This document shows positions 33,749 through 45,800 of a stretch of 64,000 bases of DNA, one piece after another. A program made the translations under genes and the position numbers. Each line of letters begins with the position of its first letter. The stretch's first letter is position 1. Under the pieces are notes generated by a model, which was given only the letters and a program-made list of their open reading frames with translations, did no database searches and had not been told where the DNA came from. Source of the DNA: Saccharum officinarum (Eukaryota; Streptophyta; Magnoliopsida; Poales; Poaceae). The stretch covers positions 3,871,831 through 3,935,830 of the forward strand of contig CM036231.1 in NCBI GenBank assembly GCA_020631735.1, read 5' to 3'.

Positions 33749-34411
33749 GGAAAAAGTCTAAATAACCCCTGAACTATGGACGCTGGAACACATAACCCCT
33801 AAACTATCCAAAACCGTCTATTTTACCCTTTGGACGGTTTTCGACGGAGGTTCTGCTACAGTAATATTTGGAACACATAGCGGCTTTGTCTTTTTTAATT
33901 TATTTTCGCTGAATATTTGAAAAATCATAGTAAATCACAGAAAAATCATAAAATAGAAAAATCTAATTTTGTTGAACTTCACATGAGTAGATCTACACAG
34001 TGAATATATAATACGGTACGTTTTGGTACAAAGTTTTTGCTGTAGCTTTAGATTAATTGGAAAATCCAATTTAGACTAAAGTTACAACAAAAAGTTTGTA
34101 CTAAAGCGTACCATATTATATGTTCGCTGTGTAGATCTACTCTTGTGGAGTCTAACAAAATTAGATTTTCTATTTTATGATTTTTCTGTGATTTACTATG
34201 ATTTTTCAAATATTCAGCGAAAATAAATAAAAAGACAAAACCGCTACCACTGTAGCAAACACATGGTTACTGTAGCAACCCGCCGTCGAAAACCGTCCAG
34301 AGGGTAAAATAGACGGTTTTGGACAGTTCAGTTGGTAAATTAGACTGTTTCATAGTTCAGGGGTTATGTGTTCCAGAGTCCATAGTTCAAAGGGTTGTTT
34401 AGACTTTTTCC
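33749..34411. mobile_element. 663-bp fold-back element with 10-bp target duplication
   Basis: The two halves are inverted copies: GGAAAAAGTCTAAATAACCC at the left pairs with GGGTTGTTTAGACTTTTTCC at the right, and matching continues inward (ACCGTCTATTTTACCCT; GTAGATCTAC) to a centre near 34080. TATTTAAAAT flanks both sides (33739-33748, 34412-34421). A 9-11 bp duplication and long inverted arms fit a Mutator-type MITE. It ends 46 bp from the GT14 stop codon. Confidence 0.92.
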
Positions 34412-34457
34412 TATTTAAAATGAAACTAGTATGTAGTAGTATTTAAAATGAAACCTA

Positions 34458-35838
34458 TCACCCAAACCCCATAACCTTTGGTGCCAAGCGGAGCAGCGGC
34501 TCCAGCGTGTCCGGCGCGAACTTGCGCGCGAACACGTAGCAGACGCCGCTCGCTCCGTCATTGTAGGCGGTGCAGTTCTTTTCGCCGCCTGGGCCGAAGC
34601 CGCCGCCGGCGCCGCTCGCTCTGATCTCCCTGATCAGCGCCTCCGTGACGTCCCCTGCCCCGTGCGTGCGCGGGTGAGAGCCGCCTCCCCTCCAGTCCGC
34701 GTACGTGAGCGTCCGGTTGGCATTGCGCGTCCACCCGAGCACGCTCACCAGCGTCGGCAGGTAGTGCTCCTCCGCGAAGCAGTACCTGTTGCGCGCGCAG
34801 TACTCGCGGAACGCCGGGAAGTAGGTGTCGTCGGAGACGAGCTCGAGCGCGAGCTCCCGGTCCATCTCGAACCACTGCGCGCCCTTGCGCCACTGCGCCA
34901 GCGTGATGTTGCCGCCGGCGCGCTGGCCGAAGAAAGGGTCGTACCGCACCTCGCTGTCGTGGTTGACGAAGCTGTCCACGAAGCTGGTGTTGGAGCCGGT
35001 GAGCAGCGCGTACACGGTGGTGAAGTTGTAGAGGGGGATGCACGACTCCGAGAGCAGCGCGAACCGCTGGTTGCCGAGGTCCAGAAGAGCGTTCGCCACC
35101 AGCCGGCGCGCGGCGTCCACCAGGGTCACGTCTCCCCAGGACGTGTTCTGCGGCCATACATGTCCACGCTCGTCATTGCGTGCGAATTCTTTACTTTGTC
35201 TGTGGCACTGCAACCTTTTAGTACATTTTACATACCTGGCTTCGTATCATGCGATGGTAGAACACGGAGTCCTCCGGCGGCGAGCCGGTGTAGGACGGAT
35301 CCGCGTGCACGTAGATGGAGTAGAGGCCCTCGTGCCCCTGGAAGAACTTCTCCCACAATGGCCGCAGCGGCAGGTCACCCCTTGCCAGGAACAAGAAGGC
35401 AACCTTTGGCACGCGGCGGTACGGCGTGGCGCGGGCCTTGGGCGACATGGACGCCCACCAGAGCAGCTCCTCGTCGGTCATGTTGTTGCTCTTGACACTG
35501 CTAAGAGAGCCGATCTTCAGTTCCGCCACCTTAGGGCTTTGAACTGATGTCATCGAAGGTGTAGGTGGAGGTGGCGACGGAGGAGGCGGCGGCTGTAGGG
35601 CCGGAGGTGGTGGTGGCGACGGCGCAGGCGGCGGCAACAATGGAGGTGGTGATGGTGACCACATCCTCACAGAGGGCAATGGCGGCACGAAAGGGAGGTA
35701 GAAATTTGGGGACTTGGCGTTGCAGGTGATGCCCACGACAAAACCCAAGGAGAAGCAGAGAAGCATAGGCATCACCATGCCGAGGAGATTCCTTCCTACT
35801 ACCGGAGCCACCCGGATGGGTATGCTTGTGTCGTTCAT
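34458..35838 (-). CDS. GT14 (Core-2/I-branching, BC10-like) glycosyltransferase
   Basis: A Golgi type II membrane glycosyltransferase of the plant DUF266/BC10 group; the rice member affects cell-wall polysaccharide and arabinogalactan content. Two exons, 35838-35236 and 35147-34458, are separated by an 87-bp intron (GT at 35235, AG at 35148) and give 430 residues. Residues about 18-40 form a hydrophobic anchor ([16 protein letters not shown]), then a Pro-rich stem (about 52-95), then the catalytic domain with [38 protein letters not shown] and WFEMDRELA, and a C-terminal Cys-containing segment. The frame is intact and GC-rich. The 3' UTR would contain the fold-back element. Donor and acceptor sugars are unknown. 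Confidence 0.92.
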
Positions 35839-36539
35839 GGTTTAGCCGCAGGCTAGCAGCATGTGTGATCCAGAGAGATGCAGTAACCTTTAACTTGTTC
35901 ATATACCATACCACCGAGGTAATATATGCCAGTCTGTAAGGGTGACGATGAATACACGTATTGGCACGTATAGACACAGCTCCGATCCGATCCACTTTGC
36001 TTCCTCTGCAAATTAACATAATGTGTGTCGCTTGTGGTTGCAAAAGTTTGTGGTGTTGACTTCTAATTTGTTTTACATCCTCAGGGCGCCCGTCCATCTA
36101 AATGGACCTACCCCGCCAGCGCCGCTCACTTAGTCAACTGTGCTGCACGCCACATGACCCCGCCCGCCGCCCCCGCCCCACTCCGCCTTGCTGCTGCCAT
36201 ATTCCCCACTCGCAACCGCGGACCATGCCCATAGGGGCCACTGCAACCTGCTTGGGCCTCCCACCAGCCTTCCTTCCACCAGATCCACTACGCGGCGAGA
36301 GATCCGATGGTGGCGGTTGCTGCAGCGCCGGCTATAGGGGCTGAGGGGGCTACATGTCATGCGTGGAGCCTAGGATACCGGCGGCCACGAAGGGATCCCC
36401 GCCGGCCTCGCAGTAGGCGGAATCGATCTAGTCGATGGCAGCGCTAGTCGACAGTGACGACGTCGCAGCGGCCTCCGATGAACTCCGCAAGCCGACGAGC
36501 CTCCATTCTCCCAAGCAGCAAGGAGATGTTGCACTGAAA
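35839..36539. other. GT14 upstream region and GC-rich stretch, no gene seen
   Basis: About 200 bp of AT-balanced upstream sequence, then a GC-rich block (36080-36530) whose open frames look like composition artefacts. The GC-rich block borders the reverse TTGCAACATA array and may belong to the same element. Confidence 0.4.
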
Positions 36540-36930
36540 GCGCATGTTTCAAATGTTTCAGATGTTTTATAGGTATGTTGCGAGTGTTTCAAATGAATGT
36601 TGTAAAAGTAGATCGGGATGTTGTGTATGTTGTAGTGACTATACACATATGTGGTAAGCATCTGTTCTAAATGTTTTATCTGTTTTTCCAGACGTATGTT
36701 GCAAGTGTGTTTATCTGGATGTTGCATATGTTTCACACATATGTTGCAAGTGTTTCATCTGGATGTTGCATATGTTTTGCAATGGCTTTTCAAGTGTTTT
36801 TAGGTGTTATTCAAGTGTTTCAGATGCATATTTCAAGTGTTTTATCTGTCTTCAGACCATGTTACAGATGTTTCATCTAGATGTTTCAAAAGTAGATCGG
36901 GTGTTACACATGTTGCAATGGACCCACCTG
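36540..36930 (-). repeat. Degenerate TTGCAACATA/TGAAAC array, reverse copy
   Basis: Repeats of the type TATGTTGCAAGTGTTTCATC and GGATGTTGCATATGTTT, the reverse complement of the array at 31485-31880. Confidence 0.75.
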
Positions 36931-37503
36931 TTGCAGCCACCTATTGCAGCCGCGTGGGAAGCAGAGGGGGCGCGAGGCGCGGGCATGCTGGTGCGTGGGA
37001 AATGGAGTGTAGGCATGGGTGTCCGAATATCCTGGCGCTAGCACTACCATTTGTTTTAAGATTAGTTGGACATATATGTAGGTAGCTAATTTATCAGTCG
37101 CATATTTATCATTTCTTTTCGTTACTAATTGCACCCCAGGGAATATATAAACTTCTAACTTAGATATTATATGATGTCAAATATCGCCCTGCTCGTTTTG
37201 GCATAGATGAGAAACAAATGCAGCTTGCCCTCCACCCCCCCAAATGGAGCACAAGGGGCACTTGCAAACCAAATTAAACTGTACGTGTGCATACACTCAA
37301 GAAATGCCAATACGGACAGAGAGATGCAATTGTTATGTTTCCATCTTTCTCCATCTAGCTTCTCTCTCTCTCCCTCTGTTTCTATCTCTATCTCTATCTC
37401 TTCTCTGTCTTTGCTTCTAACCCTCTATCTCTTCTCTACTACTACTCAGTACAAACTTATTAGGAGTCATTTTTGGTTGACAAATGCATAATAACTAGAC
37501 TAA

Positions 37504-37922
37504 GGGTCTCTTTGGATACAAGAGCTAATTACTAGCCAAATCAGAATTAGCAAAAATTAGTCATAGTACATCTAAATAGGAGATCTAATGGGTGAGCTAA
37601 TTGTTTGGACAAGCCTTCAACTAGTTATTAGCCAACTAAGGGCCTGTTTGGATAAGCTAGGGTTAGTTACTAGTTGGGCTAAGAATTGAATCAAATTAGC
37701 TGAGTTTGACTAGCTATTTGGCTAACAACTAATTGGAGACTTGACTAAAAAATTAGTCTGTCTATTAGCCCTCTTGTTTAGATGTACTATAGCTAATTAT
37801 AGCTAAACTTTAGCTAGATAGTAATTAGCTCTTGTATCCAAATAGGCCCTAGCCAACCTTAGTTAATTTAAGCTAATTTTGAGTCCAACTTATAAATAGT
37901 CCTGGCTCATCCAAACAGGCCC
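37504..37922. mobile_element. Overlapping Tourist-like MITEs
   Basis: An inner pair GGGCCTGTTTGGATAAGC (37638) and its complement ATCCAAACAGGCCC (to about 37921) are flanked by TAA. A second pair, GGGTCTCTTTGGATACAAG (37505) and TGTATCCAAATAGGCCCT (to about 37848), interleaves with it, suggesting nested insertion of related elements. Confidence 0.75.
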
Positions 37923-38429
37923 TAAATAGACAAATGCAATAGTTCTATATTCATTTCTAGGGTGTTATTGTGTGGTCTGAGATGAACCATTGTGAGATCA
38001 ATGCAGACCATATTGTATAGAGTTAGATCTCGTTTATAGTAAAGAAACATAGGAATGACACAATTTTCAGTCTGGCTTATCAGTCATGGTACAATATTTT
38101 TTCTCACAACAAATCAGTTTCAGCCGGCTTATCAGACCCAGAAACCATCAGCCGAACAACTTCAGTTGCCCTTCTTCGTAGAAATTCTCTTAGCATTTAT
38201 TCTCAATTGATGTTAAAATATATGCAATTAAAAACCCAACTTTGGTTGCCCTTCTTCACAATGTGTTGGTCTATTTAGACTGTTAGAAATGATTTAATCT
38301 ACAGAGATATTCAACCTTCAATGCAGCGTGCCGACCAATTTTCAAAAGGAAATTTGCTCAAGTTATTCGTAGAGCGAAAGCAAGTGTCAACCTATAGTAT
38401 TAGTCTATATATAGGAGCACAAGGCCGAA

Positions 38430-39217
38430 CAGAGGCGGAACCAGGGGGGCCAGCAGGGCCGCCCCCCCCCCCCCCCCCCCCCCCCCCAGTTCCCAGTTCC
38501 CCGCACCATTAGCGATTCATCGGCCAGGCGGAGAGAAGTGAGCAGAGCCGCAGTCGCTGCATGCCCGCGTCCAATCGCTGGCGTGGAGGCCGTCATCAGC
38601 CAGGCGGAGAGCACTGAGCATAGCTGCAGTCGCCGCGTGCCCGCGTGCAATCGCCGGCGTGGAGGCGTCGCGGCTTCGCTGCTCGCGTTGCGGTTGGCTC
38701 GCTGGAGCAGGCGAGCGCTGAGCAGGCAGCACCGCAGGTCCGCAGCAGCCGAGCCCGAGCGACGGAGTCACGGAGCGAGCACCACTGAGGCACTGATTCA
38801 CTGCGAGCAGCAAGTCTGCAGATGCAAGCAGCTAGCAGCCGCAAGTAAGTAATTTATATGATATGATTTCTAATTTTTTAATTGCTAATTTGCAATGGTC
38901 ATCCGTGCAAATTTCTAATTCTGTTTGTATCATTCTATATACTCATTCTATATTGAGAAAGTACTTGCAGTATAATATACCACCGATGTCATTATAGATG
39001 ATTTCTATGCCATGAAGTCACGTAAAATGAGGCTCAAATGAAAAAAAAGTAAGTTTTTTTATCCTCTTTTCTAAAAAGAGTCACTTCTACGTGTTTTCAT
39101 AACAAACATTATTATGATTATATGAATTTTTATATTATATATACACATATTTTGGCGGTCCTCATGTTTATCTGGCCAGACTGGCCCCCCATTCTCATCT
39201 CGCTGGTTCCGCCACTG
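38430..39217. mobile_element. hAT-type non-autonomous element (788 bp)
   Basis: Ends CAGAGGCGGAACCAGG and CTGGTTCCGCCACTG are inverted repeats, flanked by 8-bp sequences AGGCCGAA (38422-38429) and AGCCCGAA (39218-39225) that match at 7 of 8 positions, as in hAT insertions. Inside are a run of 26 C (38462-38487) and a GC-rich tandem pair of about 76 bp (38521 and 38597). No transposase is visible. Confidence 0.82.
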
Positions 39218-39225
39218 AGCCCGAA

Positions 39226-39890
39226 GATTGAAACCCTATGCTTCCTTAGCCTGCACCTCGTTCTAGAGCCAAAGTTGACTTCGCAATCTATTGCTGTAGT
39301 GGGATCGGGTCACCCTAAACGCAGCATGTTGAAACAGTGACTTGTAAGAAGTAAGAACTAAGCAAATATTATCACTTTTGACTTAACTCAAATTAAGGCC
39401 AAAATTTTCACGCGTACCAACACATGATTGCTACGGGAATAATTTATTTTAAATAATAATATGTCTAAGTAAATCCTAATAGTTTGGACGTGGCTACATG
39501 TGGCCCTTTCCATGCCCCCTATTTCTAGTAGACACTAATAAGCTACTATTGTGTGTAGGTTAGGCAAAGTTTGCCTGCCAAATTATATTTCTAATGATGG
39601 AAACAATAATTTGGAAGTTCCTAATTGACTACCAAATTCATAGCAGATGCTTAAAAAAGACTAAGTAGGTGGGCGCGCTTCACCTGCCCATGTATATATA
39701 TTTTTCTCGAATACACAAAAGATTTGCGTATCATTGTAATTAAGAAGAAGAGTTTATCCATATAAACAACGCGCGTCTGATGAGCGCCCTAAGTGGTCTT
39801 ACAGCTTTGACTGGGCCTTCCTAGCAGACTGTTTTAAACTTCAATATTACATAAATGGTATACAACCAAACTAGGAGCAACGCAGCAACC
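39226..39890. other. Intergenic AT-rich stretch, nothing recognised
   Basis: No ORF, array or terminal repeat supported. Confidence 0.4.
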
Positions 39891-39899
39891 TACAGAGCT

Positions 39900-40543
39900 A
39901 GGAGTCTCCACTGTTGGCTGCACGACCCTACTCCGCCATCCGAGAAGGGTATAACATAGTACATATAATGTTTATTTGTTCTTATGCCATTCATGTGTTC
40001 AGTAGACCATGCATTTGTGTCACTACCTATGTGCCGGTAGGAACGACTACTCAAGTTGGCACGCACGAGGAAGAGATTCTGATCAGATGGGGCTTGGCGG
40101 AGCACAAGGACCAGACGACCCAATATATACCCGTATCGCAGGATCTAAGTGGGCAATGCCCATGTAATAGTGCTATGTTGAGGTGACAACAGCCTGTATC
40201 TCTACTTAAAGAGAGAATGCGAGAAGAGAGGAGACAAACAATATAACACAACTCTAATTCCTCAATCCAATTCCTCCTCATTCCCAAATTATTGTTCGTC
40301 TCCCTATCTCTGATTCATCTCCCTCGTTCCCCAACTGTTGACATACTTGGCATCAGAGACTTAAATCCTGGATTTACCCATCTCATTTACATCTCATAGC
40401 CACTTCACCTGCCTGCAAAAGAATCTTGGCGCCATGGATTTAAACACTCAGCTCATCCTCAACTAGCTCGCCAAGTGGCTTCAAGAGCAGGAGGACAAGT
40501 GGGCAAGGTGACTGTGCAAGCTTGATGCCCAGCGCTTTGTGTA
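39900..40543 (+). mobile_element. LTR-retrotransposon relic: LTR end, primer site, gag start
   Basis: TTGGCATCAGAGAC at about 40349-40362 resembles a tRNA-Met primer binding site after a CT-rich LTR-like stretch. An ATG at 40435 then opens a gag-like start (MDLNTQLIL) that is interrupted by a stop after two more residues, and similarity fades by 40543. Family not recognised. Confidence 0.5.
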
Positions 40544-41005
40544 GGGATGGAAGTGGGCCAGTTTCGGGTTGGGTCCCCATGGTTTTTGTGTCTATCTGGT
40601 GTGGGCAGGAAGGATTTTCACACGCGGTTTTTGGGTTCAGGGACCCAAAACTTATCGGGTTTGGTTTTGGGTTTAGGATTCCACCGACAGATGTCTAATG
40701 GAGACCCAAAATAGATCATTTTGAATCAAAACTCATTTCTTGCATTAATAAATTGTAATGTAAGCTACTAAATTTGTTCTAAGTTAAGACATGGAATTGT
40801 ATGTTGTTTTTCCCTCTTGTTTATGCATGTGAATATGTAATATATATCGTACATGTGCTACAAAAAATTCCTTATTATTGCTCTTATTGTATTCCCATAC
40901 AGGTGGTGGGTTTTGGGTATCCACTGGGTTTGGTTTGGGGGGAGGAAGGTGTATTTTCACCCGAATCATTGTTGTGGCGGTTTTGGGTTTTGAGTTCGGG
41001 TTTTA
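40544..41005. other. GGTTTTGGG-rich repeat region
   Basis: It starts TAGGGATGGAAGTGGGCC, the type of end seen in some hAT elements, and is rich in GGGTTTTGGGT-like words. A matching right end was not found. No gene. Confidence 0.35.
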
Positions 41006-41693
41006 GGATCTGTTCGGCTGGTATTGTTTTGGCTGAGCTGGTAGGACTGCTGATGAGCCAACGGTTTAATCAGGCAGCTTAAGCAGCCGACCTAGTCATG
41101 GCTGTACACAGCAGCATTAAATGCCATTCAAATTTGAAACTATTGTAACTAAATCTGTTCAAATTCTGGCGCCAAACAACAAGGCATGGCATTGCCACTT
41201 CAATCCAATAGTTGACAAACAAGTTCAATAATGGTTACTTATGAACACTACTAAAAGTTTCGTACATTACAAACATGGACCTAGTTCAACTTCGAATATT
41301 GGACAAGTTTACATACAAGTTCTTACATGCCTCAATAGGTTCTAAGCTTAAATAGAAATCATAGTCCAGTTCAACATTCCATACAACAAATTAATACAAC
41401 ATAGCACTACCTACGTATTGGACCATTCCAATGTTATACAATTAGGCATACATGCAACATTTACAAAACTTGTAGCCTTCATCAAGCCACTAAGCAAACT
41501 GCACAGACAAGTCATGCACTCTTCGGCTCGACACGTCCACATGCAACCTGCAGCTACACATACATCTTCTCCTTCGTTTCTTCGCCTGCATGCACCAACA
41601 AGTCTCATACATACAATTGAAACCACAGCCCATCTATCTTTAATTGAACTACTTTGCATGCTAAATTGAATCACCTTTGCTGAATCATTATCC

Positions 41694-42760
41694 CTAGGGA
41701 GCCAAATATATGAACTCCCTCATTGCTGTCATACTATTATTTGCATTGAGATGCACCCAACTGGACAGTGGGTACATACGTGAACCAACTCCATGCTCAC
41801 GCATCCACAAAAAGTTGTTCATTGCAAAGCATGATATAATCATCATCGATTGCTTTTCCCTCTTGCAGTAAGATACCCCTTCCAAAATGTGCCAATGGGC
41901 TTTCAGAACCCCAAATGTCCGTTCGATGACATTGCAGAGCCTCGAATGAGTCAAGTTAAATTTCTCCTGTCGAGATAATGTCTCAAGGTCTAAGCCCCTG
42001 AAATCGTCCAGATGGTACCTTGTATTTTTGTATGGACCCATGTAGCCATATTCCTGCACGTATCCAGCGTCCACCAGATAGTAGCGTCCTACAACACAAG
42101 AACCATTTCCACAATTTGTTTTAATTTTGTGCCCAAGCAACTACAAAGTTGGTCCATCAATTGCATGCCAGTAATCACTAACCGTGTGGTGGATGCGGGA
42201 AGCTTGGTTCCTCCCAACAATCTCTTAGGAACGACATGTCATGCACCGACCCCGCCTCCCGGCACCGACAAATGTGAAGAGCATATCCATGTCGATAATG
42301 GCACAAACATTAATTGTTACATCTCCTTTCCTATTTATATAGTCAGCTTTGGCCTGCCTATTCACGCTAACTTTAATGTGAATGCCATCCAAAGCCCCGA
42401 TGCACCCATCAAAGAATGGTGCATATGCTGCAAGATTATGGTTCACTCTAGCATAGTTGCTATCGGTTGGAACAAGAACAATGTCTGATCACCTATACAT
42501 AACCTCGGTGACATGAGTAATCTTCCTACTAACTATATCTAAAGACCGTTCAAATATATCCCTGCTCCTTCTAGTTGCCTGGTTGTGAGCACATGTCCAC
42601 ACATAAATACCTAAAGCTTCTAGGGATCCTGTCTGTTGTGTACCGGTGAGTCCGAACCCAAGTAAAATGTCATGCAAATGCATGAAGTCATCAGTAGACA
42701 TACGCAAGTTGTCAAGCCACTTTCGTCAGTTGTGCAGATTGATTTCAATCCACTATCGCC
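41694..42760 (-). pseudogene. PIF/Harbinger transposase relic
   Basis: Three minus-strand pieces in order. 42707-42489 encodes the N-terminal helical part (MSTDDFMHLHDILLGFGL, LEALGIYVWTC). 42446-42225 encodes the first catalytic block (CIGALDGIHIKVSV, YINRKGDVTINVCAIID). 42140-41694 encodes the later part (YYLVDAGY, RYHLDDF, LRHS-like LTHSRLCNVIERTFGVLK). The order and motifs match DDE_Tnp_4 Harbinger transposases. Frame changes between the pieces and a stop upstream of 42708 show decay. A left end beginning GGATCTGTTCGGCTGG after TTA at 41003-41005 is possible. The Tekay element inserted at 42883, just upstream of its N-terminus. Confidence 0.8.
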
Positions 42761-42883
42761 CGATCACCTTGGGTAAGGGGACTTCAGGGTTCACCACTGG
42801 AGCCACCTTGGCCGCTGCTGCTCTGTACCTTGCAAGCGCAACAGCAGCAGCTGCCAAGTTGAACATGGATGTTCCTTCGCAGG

Positions 42884-45800
42884 TGTAACACTCCGGTGTT
42901 ACGCAAGCATTTGCATTGCAAATCATGAGCATAACATGTCATGACATTCATAATCATATGTGCTTAGGGTGTACCTTTAGTAAAATAAAAGTGTGGAAAC
43001 TAGTATTGCATAACATGTTGTGATAATGTGCTAATGACATTCATCAAATTTGTGCAACTATAAATTTCATATCACTTAGAATTATAAGGAAAATTTTTGG
43101 AGCCACTAAATCACTCAAAGTTTTGTCAAAGATTTATTTTAAAAATGTTATTTGAAAATATTCAAAAATCCTCCCTAAATTAGCTTTTATTCTAAAAATG
43201 AAAATCTATAAGAATTTTGAGGTTGGCCCCTTAATCAAAGTTGTAGAGAATTAAATTCTAAGCAACTTTTATTTTTGGGTCATTTCCAGAAAAAGTCCTT
43301 TTCTTGCTCAAAATGAGATTTGAAAACTATTATTTGAAATTATTTGAAAATATGAAAATAGAAATTCAATTTCTAACCTAAACGGGCCGCCGCCTCGTTT
43401 TCGGCCTGCTGCTAGAAGCGGCCCAGCTCCCCCCGCACGCGCGCGCCGCAGCCGCCGCCTCGGCCTAGCCCACGCCGCGCGGCTTCCTCCCTCCCGCTCG
43501 CGCGCGCTCGCTGGCGCCCGCGGCAGACTGCGCTCGCCGCGTGGCGGCCGCATGCCGGCGACGCCCTCCGCGTGGCCGCCCGTGGCCCCGCGCACTCCGC
43601 CTCAAATCACCGCATGCGCTCGGCCTCCTTTCCACTCGCTCACTCGCTCGCTCCCTTTCTCATTCCTCCGGAAAAACCCGAGCGGGCAAACTGCTCGCCG
43701 CAGCGAGCTCCGCCTCCGCCGCCGTGTTCCGGCGACGCCAGTCCACCGCAGCTCGATTGCTCGTGCACGGAGCTCCGCCACCATCTTCCCTCCTCCGAAC
43801 GAGCGCCACCATCCCCTTGCTCGCTCTAGTAGGGCACAATTTCTCCGCCCCGCTGCGCCACCGCGAACGGAGCCGCCGCGCTCGCGCTCCGGCCACCATC
43901 GCCTCCGCTCCTCCCCATCTCTCTCGAACTACACGTTGATGTTCACCGTGTCCCCGCGATGGTGTTGCGCGCCTCGCCTTGTTCGCTCGAGCCCGGAGAC
44001 AGCCGCTGGCCGTCGGCGGCCGTCGCACCGCCGCGGTGGCGAGCACCCGCGCGGCCGCGCGCGCTGCCCCGCTCGCCTGCGAGTGCGGCGAGTGGCTGGG
44101 CCGACCGGTCTCAACGGGACACGGCCCGTTTTTGTTACCCCGCGCGCGCGTCTCTGGGCTGAGCAGGCCGGGCCGTCTGCCCCTTCTGATGTCGGCCCGT
44201 TTCAAAATAAAGATTCAGTTTTTATTTTCTCAATTGGAAATAAAGTGCTTAGCAATTATTTGGGTGATTAAATGTGCTCCAAAAAATTGTGAAATAAATT
44301 TCTATGGATTCATTGGAACTAGATCTATGATATAAAAATATTGCATGTCAAATTTGAAATACTTTTCTATAGGATTTTATTTAATCATGTATATTGCTGA
44401 TAAATTAAAAAATATGTAGAAAAATCTATAGGTTTCATAAAAATATGATTCCAAAGTTTGTTAATCTTCTTGTGTCATGTACTTCCTAGGAAAAATATGT
44501 TTCATGCATGTGCTGTGGAAAACTTTGGAGGAGTAGTTCAAGTACCTTTAATGGCTGATTTTTGTTATTTTTGCTAGAGAGCAAAATTTGTATAAAACAT
44601 GCATGTGATAATTTTTGTACAGTCATAGTATGCTATGAAGAACCTAGGAAAAATATTAATTCTGTTGTTTGACACTTTTCATAGTACAAAGTAATTTCAT
44701 GCTCATTTTTATGCTATAGCTTGTCATTTTTGTATAGGATAGTTTACTTATCCAAATGCCATGAAATTTTTATGGTAGTCGGTTTAGGATAGTATTATGC
44801 TACTGTAATTTTCTCAGATTTTTAGGAGCATTAGAAATATATGTTGCTATTCAAACTTATTATTATTTAGGGTTTAAGCAAGTGTTGCTTTAAGTGTGAT
44901 TAAGAAATTAGTAAAGCTTTGGTGTATCTTTGAAGCATTTCATAAGATAGGTTAACTTAGCATATTAGTAGTAGAAGAGAATGCAGTAGATGACATGTGC
45001 TTGTAGTATATAGTTTCTTGGATGATGTTGACTACCTTGCATTTCAACATATCCATTGCATTCATCTCCTTCGATGCACGTTGCATAATCACTTACGCGC
45101 ATTGCATCATACAGGATCGCAAACCGAGGACCCAGTCGTCATCCCTAAGGAGCCAGAGGAGCAGCTCGAGGTGCAGCAGCAGGAGGTGACCGAAGCCGAA
45201 GAGGAGGTCGGTGAAGATCTCCCAGAGTGCCCCGACCACCGTCCGAGCTCTTTTGAGAGAGGCAAGCCCCGGAGCATTTCTCTCCCGGTTTGCAAATAAT
45301 TTATTATTAACTTTACTTAATTTGATGCATTACGTTTAGAAGTTGTTTGCAAACGTTGCTGCATTACACCTTGTTTCACCTTGCTTTACCCGATCCTTGT
45401 TACCTTGGTGTCCGCGGTCAATAATTGCTTAGTTTGCTTAGACCGGTAGAAGTCGGGTGATTGCCTATCATCCGCGAGCTCTAGGAGATTACTTGGATCT
45501 ATGTGAAAGTATGTCATATGAAAATAACTAAGTGTCGAAATGAATTTGAGACCGGGTGAAAACTTGCAGGGTTTCGGACTGTAGTGTTTTCCGTCTGTGT
45601 CGATTAAGAACCGACCGTTGTTGGGCCTCGAGTCATGTTGAACGCATGCCTCGCATTTAGCTGGCCGAATAATGCACCTTTCGACCGCGAAGCTGGGAGA
45701 TTATTCGGGCCGAGTGGATTGCCCGCAACGCACTGTACCGGAGCAGTAGTGGCAGGATTCGGGGGCACGATGATAAGGCCAAAGAGCAGTCGGGCGGCCC

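Noticed and set aside
36102..36344. 80-codon plus-strand ORF upstream of GT14
   Set aside because: Pro/Arg-rich GC artefact without recognisable domain; probably part of a repeat.
40544..41005. Complete hAT element starting TAGGGATGG
   Set aside because: No matching right end or 8-bp duplication could be found.
43541..44271. Overlapping open frames of 130-240 codons in the Tekay LTR
   Set aside because: They lie in a GC-rich block, are open in several frames at once and have Arg/Ser/Pro-rich composition; no conservation evidence in the other LTR copy.
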